Assembly (NCBI RefSeq): GCF_000282115.1
Contig: NZ_AKJY01000044.1
Location: forward strand, 1 to 43,092
Length of the DNA: 43,092 nt
Direction: 5' to 3'
Origin: Chryseobacterium populi
GTDB lineage: Bacteria; Bacteroidota; Bacteroidia; Flavobacteriales; Weeksellaceae
Below are positions 24,460 through 33,487 of this stretch, piece by piece. The first letter of the stretch is position 1. The number at the start of each line of letters is the position of its first letter. The notes beneath the pieces are model-generated. The model was not told the DNA's origin. It was given only the letters and a program-made list of their open reading frames with translations, and ran no database searches. The position numbers and the translations under genes were made by a program.

Positions 24460-24744
24460 TTATACCAGGACATCCTGAAGGTCTTCATTTTTCTGGAAAG
24501 TAGCTTTTGCAAAAGGGCAGAGGGCAATTACTTTTTTGCCTTCCTTTCTTGCAAAATCTACTGCAGCTAAAACCATTTCTTTACCAACACCTTGGCCGTT
24601 ATAATCTTCTCCCACTTCAGTATGGTCAATAATGAATCTCTCATCTCCTGCCCAGGTATAGGTCATGAGCCCTGCGCGGTTTCCGTCTATGAAAGCCTCA
24701 AAACTTCCGTGTTTTTCGTCGTTGTTTTGTTTTACTTCTATCAT
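24460..24744 (-). CDS. GNAT-type N-acetyltransferase, YjdJ/Gcn5-related small form
   Basis: 94 aa, the short GNAT class (DUF4451/YjdJ type). The acetyl-CoA-binding segment is HTEVGEDYNGQGVGKEMVLA (the Q/RxxGxG/A signature), followed by EGKKVIALCPFAKATFQKNE. It acetylates an unknown amine in the cytoplasm. It is the last gene of the compact operon, 1 nt after OsmC. A paralog lies at 27452-27763. In many bacteria this small acetyltransferase sits beside YjdI-type ferredoxins, as here. Confidence 0.88.
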   Translation of the reverse strand: MIEVKQNNDEKHGSFEAFIDGNRAGLMTYTWAGDERFIIDHTEVGEDYNGQGVGKEMVLAAVDFARKEGKKVIALCPFAKATFQKNEDLQDVLV

Positions 24745-24745
24745 A

Positions 24746-25144
24746 CTATGAAAATTTGGTTTGAATTTCTATGTCGTGAGTTAATATCTTGTGTACCGGG
24801 CATGCATCTGCAATCAGATGAAGCCTTTTCATCTGATCCGGGTCAAGGTTGTTCCCTTCAAAGCTGATGTTTCTTTTAAAAACAGCAAGTTGGGTAAGCG
24901 GATAATTCTCCAGTTCCACTTCCACATTTATTTTTTCCACATCCCATTCTTTTCTGTCGATATACATTTTCAGAGTAGCAGCAGTACAGCTTGCTAAAGA
25001 GGTGGCTAAAATCTCAAAAGGATTGAAGCCTTTATTTTGTCCGCCCTTATCGATTGGCTCATCTGTAATAAGCTGGTTTTCTCCGGCCGTTACTTCAGTA
25101 TAATATTTTTCTTTTCCTAAAATCGCTTTTACGGTTACTGCCAT
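24746..25144 (-). CDS. OsmC/Ohr-family peroxiredoxin-like protein
   Basis: 132 aa with the two family cysteines: the first in LATSLASCTAATLKMYIDRK and the second in DACPVHKIL near the C-terminus. OsmC-fold proteins reduce organic hydroperoxides with this Cys pair, usually through lipoylated proteins. The upstream YjdI gene overlaps it by one nucleotide and the GNAT gene follows after 1 nt, so all three are translated as a unit. Confidence 0.92.
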   Translation of the reverse strand: MAVTVKAILGKEKYYTEVTAGENQLITDEPIDKGGQNKGFNPFEILATSLASCTAATLKMYIDRKEWDVEKINVEVELENYPLTQLAVFKRNISFEGNNLDPDQMKRLHLIADACPVHKILTHDIEIQTKFS

Positions 25145-25362
25145 TACTTTTTTGTGTTGAATTTATAACTTAATGCTCCGGAAGGGCATAGGTCTATTTG
25201 ATTTTTAAGTTCCTGGGGAGTTGCATTTTCTACTTTTATCCATGGTCTTTCTTTCGGGTGATAAACTTTTGGAAGAGTTTTTGCACAAATAGCCGAATGG
25301 ATGCATTTCTGGGGTTGCCATACAACGGTGATCTCCCCGTTGATATATTCATGTGTTTCCAT
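25144..25362 (-). CDS. YjdI-type (4Fe-4S) mono-cluster protein
   Basis: 72 aa, YjdI/Fer4_19 family. Cysteines in QPQKCIHSAICAKTLPKVY and IDLCPSGALSYKF form the Cys set for one iron-sulfur cluster, the second part in ferredoxin style (CPxGA). It is probably an electron carrier for a neighbouring redox enzyme. It is packed between the TMEM175 gene (1 nt) and OsmC (1-nt overlap). Confidence 0.88.
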   Translation of the reverse strand: METHEYINGEITVVWQPQKCIHSAICAKTLPKVYHPKERPWIKVENATPQELKNQIDLCPSGALSYKFNTKK

Positions 25363-25363
25363 A

Positions 25364-25942
25364 TTAATCTTCTTTTAATAATTTTTCAATTCTTTTGTCA
25401 GGAATCAGCCATATTAAAGCAACGATATAATAAAAACCTATGGCAATATAAGGATAAAAAAATGAAGTGGCGATCCCGGAAATATAAAATATAATTGAGA
25501 TATATTCTTTAGATTTAGAATGTATGGCTTCTTTTAACCTCGAATTTTCACCTTCGGATTTTAAAATAAGATTCTCCAGAATAGTGTAGGCAATAGCGCA
25601 CATGATCAATCCGATACCGTAAGCTGCCACGGGATTTTTTGAAAAACGGGTTGCCCCGATCCACTCTGTTGCTACCGGCATCAGTGAAAGCCAGAATAAC
25701 AGATGAAGATTGGCCCAGAGAATACTTCCGTTAACCTTTTTTACAGCCTGAAACAAATGATGATGATTGTTCCAGTAGATTCCTACATAAATAAAGCTGA
25801 AAATATAAGCTAAAAATTTGGGAACAAGAGGTTTAAGGCTGGCCCAGTTACCACCTTCCGGCACCTTCAATTCAAGTACCATGATCGTGATAATAATCGC
25901 CAGAACTCCGTCACTGAAAGCCTCTAATCTTCCTTTTACCAT
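25364..25942 (-). CDS. TMEM175-family potassium channel-like protein
   Basis: 192 aa of the TMEM175/DUF1211 family. The first helix carries the FSDG filter-region motif (F9-G12, in LEAFSDGVLAIIITIMVLEL). Bacterial members have about six transmembrane segments and form potassium-permeable channels. It overlaps the FMN-reductase gene by one nucleotide. A cation channel in the middle of a redox operon suggests membrane-potential or electrophile response, but this is inference. Confidence 0.9.
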   Translation of the reverse strand: MVKGRLEAFSDGVLAIIITIMVLELKVPEGGNWASLKPLVPKFLAYIFSFIYVGIYWNNHHHLFQAVKKVNGSILWANLHLLFWLSLMPVATEWIGATRFSKNPVAAYGIGLIMCAIAYTILENLILKSEGENSRLKEAIHSKSKEYISIIFYISGIATSFFYPYIAIGFYYIVALIWLIPDKRIEKLLKED

Positions 25943-26475
25943 CAGTTTTTAAATTGATTTTTAAAATTTTCCGTTTTATCTTTTAATTCTTTAAGCATAT
26001 CGGGGTTGATCACACCGCTTTCCAGATCAAAATTTTCGTAAAACTTCGGTAAGGAAAACGTGTCTTTAATTTCGGCCCCGAATTGCGGAAAAAATGTCTT
26101 TGCTGTATTCATCACATTTCCGCCACCATAACCTCCGGGAGAAGTGCTCATCAGAAACATGGGTCTGTTCTGAAAAACTTTTACGTTGATCCGTGAGGCC
26201 CAGTCGAAAACATTTTTAAAAGTGGCACTGTAAGATCTGTTATGTTCTGCAAGAGAACAGATGATCCCATCACAGTCTTCAATCACTTTCAAAAACTGAT
26301 GAGCTTCCTCAGGAAATCCTTTTTTTTCAAGATCTACAGAGAAGACAGGCATGGAAAAATCATTGAGGTCAATCAGGTTGATTTCTTCATCCTGAAAGCC
26401 TTTTAAAACAAATTTCACAAGTTCCCTGTTAATAGAAGTGGAAGATGTGCTCCCTGCAAATGCTAATATTTTCAT
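25942..26475 (-). CDS. NADPH-dependent FMN reductase
   Basis: 177 aa flavodoxin-like FMN reductase (SsuE/chromate-reductase type). The start MKILAFAGSTSSTSINRELV is the FMN phosphate loop, and SLAEHNRSYSATFKNVFDWA plus STSPGGYGGGNVMN form the isoalloxazine-binding loops. It reduces FMN or quinones with NADPH in the cytoplasm. It lies 10 nt after the pirin gene. Confidence 0.92.
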   Translation of the reverse strand: MKILAFAGSTSSTSINRELVKFVLKGFQDEEINLIDLNDFSMPVFSVDLEKKGFPEEAHQFLKVIEDCDGIICSLAEHNRSYSATFKNVFDWASRINVKVFQNRPMFLMSTSPGGYGGGNVMNTAKTFFPQFGAEIKDTFSLPKFYENFDLESGVINPDMLKELKDKTENFKNQFKN

Positions 26476-26485
26476 TCTTTAATTC

Positions 26486-27385
26486 TTACTTTCTGTTCAG
26501 AATTGCCTTTGGAAGTGGAACGTATTCATTCTCATCGCCGGGTACCAGAGGAAAAGCATCATGATTCTGATCATTCCAGTTGACTTTAGCCTGGTCGAGT
26601 AATTCTTTGTCTGAATTTACAAAATTCCAGAATATAAAACGTTCCTCATCGAAAGGTTCACCACCGAAAAGATAAACCGTTCCGTTTTCACTCATCTCAA
26701 ATTCGCAAAGCTTTGTGTCTTTGGCAATTAAAAGCTGTTTTGAGCCATAGGTATTTCCTTCGGTGTGTACAGTTCCGTCCAGAACATACATTGCCGCTTC
26801 GCCATACAGATCTTTTCCGATGCTTATTTTTTGAGGTGTTTTGGTTTTAATCTCGATAAAGAATAATTTACTGTGTACAGGAACCGGAGATTTTCTGCCG
26901 AATGCTTCTCCTGCAATTAATTTATATTGAATTTCATCTTCTTCCCACACCGGAATTTCATCTGCTTCAATATGGTGAAAAGTAGGTTCGCTCTGTTCCA
27001 GATGTTTTGGAAGTCCTACCCAGATCTGAAATCCATGAAGCTTTTTATCCGTATGCCGCAAATATTCGGGAGTTCTCTCCGAATGTACCACACCTTTTCC
27101 GGCTGTCATCCAGTTTACAGCTTCTGGTTTTATTTCTAAAGCACTCCCTATGCTGTCACGATGGAAAATAGATCCCTCAAGAAGATAAGTTAAGGTAGAA
27201 AGCCCGATATGCGGATGTGGCGGAACATCAAGGTTCTGATAATCTTTCAGCTCCGAAGGCCCCATATGATCTATAAAAACGAATGGCCCCACTGCTCTTT
27301 TTTCACGGAAGGGTAAAAGTCTACCCACCAGGAAATTTCCTATATCTGCTGCTTTCTCTTCAATGATAAGTCCTATATTTGACAT
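26486..27385 (-). CDS. Pirin family protein, copy 1
   Basis: 299 aa bicupin. The N-terminal cupin has the metal-binding set in DVPPHPHIGLSTLTYLLEGS and GKGVVHSERTPEY, where His and Glu residues bind iron. Bacterial pirins can act as quercetin 2,3-dioxygenases or as metabolic regulators. It leads the six-gene operon; no perfect -7 element is visible upstream. A second pirin lies at 27942-28817. Confidence 0.93.
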   Translation of the reverse strand: MSNIGLIIEEKAADIGNFLVGRLLPFREKRAVGPFVFIDHMGPSELKDYQNLDVPPHPHIGLSTLTYLLEGSIFHRDSIGSALEIKPEAVNWMTAGKGVVHSERTPEYLRHTDKKLHGFQIWVGLPKHLEQSEPTFHHIEADEIPVWEEDEIQYKLIAGEAFGRKSPVPVHSKLFFIEIKTKTPQKISIGKDLYGEAAMYVLDGTVHTEGNTYGSKQLLIAKDTKLCEFEMSENGTVYLFGGEPFDEERFIFWNFVNSDKELLDQAKVNWNDQNHDAFPLVPGDENEYVPLPKAILNRK

Positions 27386-27451
27386 GATTGCTGTTTATTT
27401 AGTATAGCTAATTTAGTTAATATTTTCAATGTTGATCGTATTTTTATGCCA

Positions 27452-27763
27452 TTATAGCTGGGCATAACCTTCAAATCTTTCATCTACAATACGTTTCCAT
27501 TCCGGATGTTTTTTAATGTAGGCAAAAACGTAAGGGCAAAAAGGAAGTAGTTTTTTGTTATTTTTCTCAATGTACTGTAATGTTTTTTCAACAACAGCGG
27601 CGGCAGCACCTGTTCCGGCTAATTCAGGCTCTGCTTCCGTATGTATCAGCGCGATCTGATGCCCCATTTCACGATAATCGATAAAAGCAAAATGCCCGTT
27701 GACTTCTATTTCAAATCTTTTTCCTGTTTTTACTAAAGGTATATTTTCAAATTCCGGTTTCAT
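27452..27763 (-). CDS. GNAT-type N-acetyltransferase, YjdJ-like, paralog
   Basis: 103 aa, the same short GNAT class as 24460-24744. TEAEPELAGTGAAAAVVEKT replaces the usual Q/RxxGxG loop with AGTGAA, and NNKKLLPFCPYVFAYIKKHP carries the conserved FCP..Y segment. It stands alone between two pirin genes. Its substrate is unknown. Confidence 0.87.
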   Translation of the reverse strand: MKPEFENIPLVKTGKRFEIEVNGHFAFIDYREMGHQIALIHTEAEPELAGTGAAAAVVEKTLQYIEKNNKKLLPFCPYVFAYIKKHPEWKRIVDERFEGYAQL

Positions 27764-27941
27764 AATTCTTATTTTTTAGTTAAATACAAGGGCACAAAAT
27801 AGATAGAATGTTATTTTTAAAAGCAATAAAATGAAAATTTTTGCGTCTTTGCGTTTAACTGGTTTATTATTAAGTTAAAGTTAAGGAAAAGTAATAATTA
27901 AATACTCTTCCTGAGTTTAAGATTAGTTTAATTTATCAGCC

Positions 27942-28817
27942 TTAATCTTCCAGATACCCGAATTTTCCGGTATTGTAATCTTCAAAAGCCTGCATGATCT
28001 CCTCCCTTGTATTCATTACAAAAGGGCCGTGCGGATAAATAGGTTCATTAATAGGCTCACCACTGATAATTAATACAATAGAATCTTCTGAAGTTTCAAT
28101 GGTGAAAGTCTCACCTTCATTTTCAAATAAAGCAAAATGGTTGGCAGGTATGTTTTGTTCACCGTTTATTATAATGCTTCCTTCAATCACTAAAGCTGCA
28201 GTATTGAAACAGGCAGGGAAATGAAATTCAGCTTTTCCACCTGCTTTTAGTTTTGCATTCATCATATTTACCGGAGTAAAAGTGAAGGCAGGCCCTTTGT
28301 TTCCCTGATATTCACCTGCAATAATTTCAACAAATCCATTGTCTCCCAGATCTACCTTTTTCATTTCTGAATTTTTAATAGCCTGGTATTTAGGTTTGCT
28401 CATTTTATCTTTAGCAGGAAGATTCACCCATAGTTGGACCATCTGGAAAATTCCACCGTTCTTTGACCACTCTGTTTCATGATATTCTTTGTGAAGAACA
28501 CCTCTGGCAGCCGTCATCCATTGTACGTCTCCTTCACCGATAATGCCACCTCCGCCCGCGCTGTCATGATGCTCGACTTTTCCCTGATAAGCTATGGTTA
28601 CGGTTTCAAAACCTCTGTGTGGATGTACCCCTACGCCCCTTGAGACTTCTGATCCGTTAAAATGAAATTTGGCATTATAATCAAGCATAATAAAGGGATC
28701 CATCCTCTTCATGTCCAGCCTATTGACACTTGGAATAAAATTATGAACTCTAAAGCCGTCACCCACAAAGTGCGCAGGCTTTGGAGATACTACGATTTCT
28801 ACTTTTTTAGTTGTCAT
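27942..28817 (-). CDS. Pirin family protein, copy 2
   Basis: 291 aa bicupin. The metal-binding His residues lie in GVGVHPHRGFETVTIAYQGK and in the following HHDSAGGGGIIGEGDVQWMT and GVLHKEYHETEW. This is the more classical pirin/quercetinase motif and differs clearly from copy 1, so the two are old paralogs rather than a recent duplication. It has its own -7 element at 28840-28847. Confidence 0.94.
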   Translation of the reverse strand: MTTKKVEIVVSPKPAHFVGDGFRVHNFIPSVNRLDMKRMDPFIMLDYNAKFHFNGSEVSRGVGVHPHRGFETVTIAYQGKVEHHDSAGGGGIIGEGDVQWMTAARGVLHKEYHETEWSKNGGIFQMVQLWVNLPAKDKMSKPKYQAIKNSEMKKVDLGDNGFVEIIAGEYQGNKGPAFTFTPVNMMNAKLKAGGKAEFHFPACFNTAALVIEGSIIINGEQNIPANHFALFENEGETFTIETSEDSIVLIISGEPINEPIYPHGPFVMNTREEIMQAFEDYNTGKFGYLED

Positions 28818-28839
28818 AATGATGATGATTTTATAAAAG

Positions 28840-28847
28840 CAAAATTA
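28840..28847 (-). promoter_or_regulatory. -7 promoter element of pirin copy 2
   Basis: Reads TAATTTTG on the minus strand, 22 nt before the ATG at 28817. Confidence 0.65.
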
Positions 28848-28956
28848 CCATTGTTAAATATCAATTGCATTGATCTGTGGTAAGTAGTTGGGGTGATACT
28901 GTGGAAGATGGAATGGTTAAAGAGCTATTGTTTTTACGTCTTTCGGTTCAAAATAA

Positions 28957-30357
28957 TTATTCCTTCGATTTCATATTTTTCCCGTCCGAAATATGAAGCC
29001 TTCTGAAAACCAGTCCGGACAGAATGGTAAGAAGTCCTACGGTAAGAAATGTATAACGAAAAGCATTATGAATTTCGCCCTTAATAAGATCAGTATTTTC
29101 AAAAATTTTTAAAACAATTAAGCCGAAAGCAATTCCGAAACCAATAGCAAGCTGCTGGTTTACGGATAATAATGAGTTTCCGCTGCTCGCCTGGAAATTC
29201 CGTAAGTCTGCAATGGAAATTGTATTCATTGAAGTGAACTGAATGGAGTTGAAAAATCCCAGAACAGCAATAATAGGAACAAACCAATATAAAGAGGTGT
29301 GGATATCCGGAATGGCAAGAAGGCAAATCAAAGTGCCAATAATGAAGGTATTCACCATCAGGGTCTGGCGGTAACCGTATCGATCTAAAATTTTAATGAC
29401 ATATGATTTCCCGAACATTGCTGTTAAAGCCATTGGGGCAATGATCCAACCGGAAGTTACCGCTGATTGTTTGTAGGCGATCTGGATCATTAATGGCAAT
29501 AATAGTGGAACGGAGCTTATCCCTAATCTTGTGGCAAGATTTCCTACAATGCCCACCCGGAATGTTCTTACCTGGAGAAGATTTAGTGGAAAAATAGGAT
29601 TGGTATCTCTTTTTGCATGCCTGTAGTAATAATACATAAAAAGGAACCCTAAAATAAAGACGACCAAAACAGGGGTTGTATTCTGAAGATCACCAAAAAG
29701 CTCCAGGGAAATAGAGAGCAGGAGAGAAGCTGCTGCAAAGATCAGGAAGCCTTTTAAATCAAAATCTAAAACATCGGATTTGTAATTGGGCATGTACTTT
29801 AATCCTAAAACAACCCCTATGATCCCAAACGGGATATTAATTAAAAATATCCAGTGCCAGGAAAGATAATCTACCATATAGCCACCAACCAGAGGCCCTA
29901 AAACAGGTCCTATCAATGCCGGAATAATGGCAAAATTCATGGCTTTCAACAGTTCGTTTTTATCGAAAGTTTTAATCAAAGCCAGTTTTCCAACCGGGGT
30001 CATTAAACTTCCGCCGACTCCCTGAATGACCCGTGAAATGACTAAATGGGTAAGGTTTTGTGAAATGGCACAAAAAAATGATCCTAAACTGAAAAGTACC
30101 AATGAAAAAATAAAAACTTTCTTTGTTCCAAACCTGTCCGCCAGAAATCCGCTTGCAGGCATAAAAACTGCGAGGGTAAGAACGTAGCTGATAATGGCAT
30201 TCTGCATATTGAGTGGCGATTCTTTCAAGTCCTTTGCAATGGAAGGCAGTGAAGTATTCAGAATTGTTGAATCAAGCATCTGCATGAAAATTGCGGTGGC
30301 AAGAATCAGAGGCAGGATTTTTTTTATAGTGGTTGGTGATGAATTTATTTCAGACAT
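28957..30357 (-). CDS. MFS drug-exporter-like transporter, DHA2 (EmrB/QacA) family
   Basis: 466 aa, with about 14 hydrophobic segments. Motif D/D1 lies in MQMLDSTILNTSLPSIAKDL. Motif A is GFLADRFGTKKVF and motif C is in IGPVLGPLVGGYMVDYLSWH, followed by WIFLINIPFGIIG. The family exports drugs or toxic metabolites by proton antiport. No membrane-fusion partner (EmrA) is nearby. It begins 93 nt after the end of the neighbouring gene, with a strong terminator hairpin between. Confidence 0.92.
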   Translation of the reverse strand: MSEINSSPTTIKKILPLILATAIFMQMLDSTILNTSLPSIAKDLKESPLNMQNAIISYVLTLAVFMPASGFLADRFGTKKVFIFSLVLFSLGSFFCAISQNLTHLVISRVIQGVGGSLMTPVGKLALIKTFDKNELLKAMNFAIIPALIGPVLGPLVGGYMVDYLSWHWIFLINIPFGIIGVVLGLKYMPNYKSDVLDFDLKGFLIFAAASLLLSISLELFGDLQNTTPVLVVFILGFLFMYYYYRHAKRDTNPIFPLNLLQVRTFRVGIVGNLATRLGISSVPLLLPLMIQIAYKQSAVTSGWIIAPMALTAMFGKSYVIKILDRYGYRQTLMVNTFIIGTLICLLAIPDIHTSLYWFVPIIAVLGFFNSIQFTSMNTISIADLRNFQASSGNSLLSVNQQLAIGFGIAFGLIVLKIFENTDLIKGEIHNAFRYTFLTVGLLTILSGLVFRRLHISDGKNMKSKE

Positions 30358-30414
30358 TTTGTATCAGCTGGACCTTTAAAATCAATCTAAAGGAATAATA
30401 TATCTATAAAATTA

Positions 30415-30446
30415 AAAAAGTCCTGTGAAATTTCACAGGACTTTTT
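30415..30446. terminator. Perfect 32-bp palindromic terminator
   Basis: Sixteen-base arms (30415-30430, 30431-30446) flanked by A and T runs, 3 nt past the stop of the exported-protein gene. Confidence 0.8.
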
Positions 30447-30449
30447 CAT

Positions 30450-31262
30450 TTATTTTCTAGGTTTTTCTACTCCCTTCCATTCATCACCGGCTTTTCTGTA
30501 CTGGCTCAGAACGAAAGTTTTAAAATCTTTTGTTTTGTATTCAATATTATCAGTGTTTTGCTCAAAAGGCATAATGTAATAATAATCTACATCGGTTTTG
30601 TCTGTTTTGTTTCCTTTTTTCACTGAAGGAACATATTTTGAAAATTTATAGCTTGGAAGGTATTGTTTCAGCCTGGCATAGAATGCTTTGTTTTCTTTTT
30701 CCTCAGGAATGATGTCAACAATATTAAAATCATCTTTTTTCTTATCGATCCAAAGATAATAGGTTTTCTCTTCCATGGTCTTCTTATTGAGAGAATTGAA
30801 AGCAAATAATTCTTTCGGAACCAGTTCTTTAATTTTTTCAGGATCTACTTTTGTAAAATATTCACCCTGAGAAGGATCAACGTAGGTTTCAAGGTTGTAC
30901 ATCAGTACAGCATTGTTCTCAAAATTTTTATTTTTAAAATACTGGTTTAAGGATAACTCAGCTGTTTCTCTCAGTTCTTTTCCTCTTTCATCCAGTTTTT
31001 TTGTCGGGTTCTGAGGATTTACTTTTTTTACAAACTCATACAAGACAACCGGTTTTACATCCTTAAGGTGCGGATATGCTTTTAATTGTTCAGCTTTTGC
31101 CAGCCAGTAATATTGTTGGTAGTAGTCTTCTTTTTCCTTATCCTTTACGCTTTTATAAGTTAAAGCCAGTTTTTTGGAGTTAAGATATCTGCCGAATTTA
31201 CCTTGACCAAAAGCAAAATTTATAGATAATAAAGCAAAAAAGATAGTAATGTTTCTTCTCAT
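30450..31262 (-). CDS. Exported protein of unknown function
   Basis: 270 aa from ATG 31262. The frame is open to 31292, but that would put the start inside the -7 element at 31290-31297, and the later start gives a clean signal peptide (MRRNITIFFALLSINFAFGQ). The mature part is lysine-rich and mixed alpha/beta, with YYQQYYWLAKAEQLKAYPHL near its start and PEEKENKAFYARLKQYLPSY in the middle. I do not recognise a family. It probably sits in the periplasm. Confidence 0.75.
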   Translation of the reverse strand: MRRNITIFFALLSINFAFGQGKFGRYLNSKKLALTYKSVKDKEKEDYYQQYYWLAKAEQLKAYPHLKDVKPVVLYEFVKKVNPQNPTKKLDERGKELRETAELSLNQYFKNKNFENNAVLMYNLETYVDPSQGEYFTKVDPEKIKELVPKELFAFNSLNKKTMEEKTYYLWIDKKKDDFNIVDIIPEEKENKAFYARLKQYLPSYKFSKYVPSVKKGNKTDKTDVDYYYIMPFEQNTDNIEYKTKDFKTFVLSQYRKAGDEWKGVEKPRK

Positions 31263-31289
31263 TTTTATAAAATTGATTTTTTCGTTTTC

Positions 31290-31297
31290 CAAATATA
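31290..31297 (-). promoter_or_regulatory. -7 promoter element of the exported-protein gene
   Basis: Reads TATATTTG on the minus strand. It decides the start at 31262. Confidence 0.7.
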
Positions 31298-31367
31298 ATT
31301 ATTTATTAGATAATATTTTTGATTGTCAGTTAAATTATGTGATATTATTGTGTTTAATTCAAAAGAA

Positions 31368-31389
31368 AATCCTGTATTGCTACAGGATT
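31368..31389 (-). terminator. Terminator of asnB
   Basis: Nine-base perfect arms (31368-31376, 31381-31389) with a 4-nt loop and a T-rich run on the minus strand, 83 nt past the asnB stop. Confidence 0.7.
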
Positions 31390-31472
31390 GATAAATTTTA
31401 GTTTTAAACGACGGGTTTTAAGGCTTAGAACCAGGATTAAATATGCTGATTTTTAAGGTCTGTAGCCTCATC

Positions 31473-33167
31473 CTAAATTGTGATTCCCGATTCTTTTTTT
31501 TCATAAGACGTCTGATGTACTTTTACTGCTCTTCCGCTTGGGTCATTCATCTTTTTAAATGCTTCATCCCATTCCAGGGCAATAGGAGTGGAACAGGCCA
31601 CTGAAGGTACAGAAGGTACGGTTGCTGCAGCAGTTTCGCTTGGGAAATGCTCTTCAAAAATAGTTCTGTATCTGTATTCCTCTTTATTTTGTGGTGTGTT
31701 CAGCGGAAATCTGAATTTTGCATTCACCATCATTTCTGCGGTTACTTCTTTTTCTGCGACATCTTTCAAAGTGTCAATCCATGAATACCCGACTCCGTCT
31801 GAGAACTGTTCTTTTTGTCTCCATGCGATAGATTCCGGAAGAAGATCTTCAAAAGCTTTTCTTAATACCCATTTTTCAATTCTTCCTTCCGAAACATTGA
31901 TCATTTTATCCTGCGGATTGATCGTCATTGCAATATCCATAAATTCTTTATCCAGAAAAGGAACGCGGCCTTCAATTCCCCAGCTCATTAATGCTTTGTT
32001 GGCTCTTAAACAGTCATAAAGATGAAGTTTCCCAAGTTTTCTTACCGTCTCATCATGGAATTCTTTAGCGTTGGGAGCCTTATGAAAATATAAATAACCA
32101 CCGAAAAGCTCATCAGAACCTTCACCTGAAAGCACCATTTTTATTCCCATAGATTTAATGACCCTTGCTAAAAGATACATCGGAGTGGAAGCCCTGATGG
32201 TAGTAACATCATACGTTTCAAGATGATAAATTACATCACGGATGGCATCCAGACCTTCCTGAACTGTAAAATTGACTTCATGATGAACAGAGCCGATATG
32301 ATCAGCTGCTTTTCTGGCCGCTTCCAGATCCGGAGATCCCACGAGGCCTACTGCAAAACTGTGTAGCCTTGGATACCACGCTTCCTGTGTATCTCCGCTT
32401 TCTATTCTCTGTCTTGCAAATTTTGCAGTGATGGCGGAAATCACAGAAGAGTCTAATCCTCCGGAAAGCAATACACCATAAGGAACATCACTCATCAATT
32501 GTCTGTGAACGGCATCTTCAAGGCCTTTTCTGAGTTTTGAAATGTCGGTTTCGTTATCTTTTACATGATCAAAATTCTCCCACTCCCTTGTGTACCATCG
32601 TTGAAGCTTGCTTCCGTCTTTACTGTAAAGAAAATGTCCTGGTAAAAATGTTTCTATGGTTTTGCAGATTCCTTCCAGTGCTTTTAGTTCAGAAGCGACA
32701 TAATAGTTTCCGTGTTTATCCCAACCCTGATAAAGAGGACATATTCCGATATGATCACGGGCAATTAAATAAATATCATTCTCAGTATCATAAAGGGCAA
32801 AGGCGAAAATACCATTCAGTTTTTCAACGAAATTTTTCCCATACTTTCTGTATAGGGGCAAAATAACTTCACAGTCAGACTCTGTCAGAAATTCATAGTC
32901 CGGAAATTCTTCCTTAAGTTCTCTGTGATTATATATTTCTCCGTTTACGGCCAGAACGATCTTACCATCTTTGGTAAATAAAGGTTGTTTTCCTGAAGTA
33001 GGATCTACAATGGCAAGCCTTTCATGGGAAAAAACCACTTTTTCATTCTGAAAGACACCACTCCAATCCGGGCCACGGTGACGGATTTTTTTTGACATTT
33101 CTAAAACCTGAGGTCTTAATATTCCGGTTTTTTGTTTGGCATCAAACAAACATACGATTCCACACAT
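31473..33167 (-). CDS. asnB: Asparagine synthetase B, glutamine-hydrolysing
   Basis: 564 aa. It makes asparagine from aspartate, ATP and glutamine. The glutaminase nucleophile is Cys2 (MCGIVCLFDAKQ). RHRGPDWSG and LAIVDPTSGKQP are the class II amidotransferase loops. The synthetase domain has the pyrophosphate loop LLSGGLDSSVISAI and LSGEGSDELFGGYLYFH. It is full length. It stands alone with a -7 element at 33189-33196 and a terminator hairpin. Together with ansA (31 kb away) it gives both directions of asparagine metabolism. Confidence 0.96.
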   Translation of the reverse strand: MCGIVCLFDAKQKTGILRPQVLEMSKKIRHRGPDWSGVFQNEKVVFSHERLAIVDPTSGKQPLFTKDGKIVLAVNGEIYNHRELKEEFPDYEFLTESDCEVILPLYRKYGKNFVEKLNGIFAFALYDTENDIYLIARDHIGICPLYQGWDKHGNYYVASELKALEGICKTIETFLPGHFLYSKDGSKLQRWYTREWENFDHVKDNETDISKLRKGLEDAVHRQLMSDVPYGVLLSGGLDSSVISAITAKFARQRIESGDTQEAWYPRLHSFAVGLVGSPDLEAARKAADHIGSVHHEVNFTVQEGLDAIRDVIYHLETYDVTTIRASTPMYLLARVIKSMGIKMVLSGEGSDELFGGYLYFHKAPNAKEFHDETVRKLGKLHLYDCLRANKALMSWGIEGRVPFLDKEFMDIAMTINPQDKMINVSEGRIEKWVLRKAFEDLLPESIAWRQKEQFSDGVGYSWIDTLKDVAEKEVTAEMMVNAKFRFPLNTPQNKEEYRYRTIFEEHFPSETAAATVPSVPSVACSTPIALEWDEAFKKMNDPSGRAVKVHQTSYEKKESGITI

Positions 33168-33487
33168 TTTTTATCATTTTATTTGAAACAAAAATAGAAT
33201 TGTGATTTAAAAGTAACAATAAAAATTATCTAAAAATTAAAAATTTTAATCAATTAATTAATTTTAAAGAAAAATATTAATTAATTTTACTGAAATGTAT
33301 GATTTTGGTTGATTTTTTTCGTTTCAAAAATAAGACAACAGCACATACGAAATAATTATGACTTATTTCTTAATCTATGGTAATTAATTCTAGAAATTTT
33401 AGCGTTTACTTTGTGGCTCGAAATAATTTTTTTTCATCATTTGTGTTTTTACCTTCTTGTAATATTAGTTTGCAAGAAGGTTTTGTT
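33168..33487. other. 320-nt gap upstream of asnB
   Basis: Very AT-rich. It holds the asnB promoter near its left end. Near the right end, a 9-bp-arm hairpin (33451-33459, 33473-33481) is followed by a T-rich run on the plus strand. That is the wrong way round for the flanking minus-strand gene, so a short plus-strand RNA ending there is possible. No ORF is convincing. Confidence 0.5.
33189..33196 (-). promoter_or_regulatory. -7 promoter element of asnB
   Basis: Reads TATTTTTG on the minus strand, 21 nt before the ATG at 33167. Confidence 0.75.
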
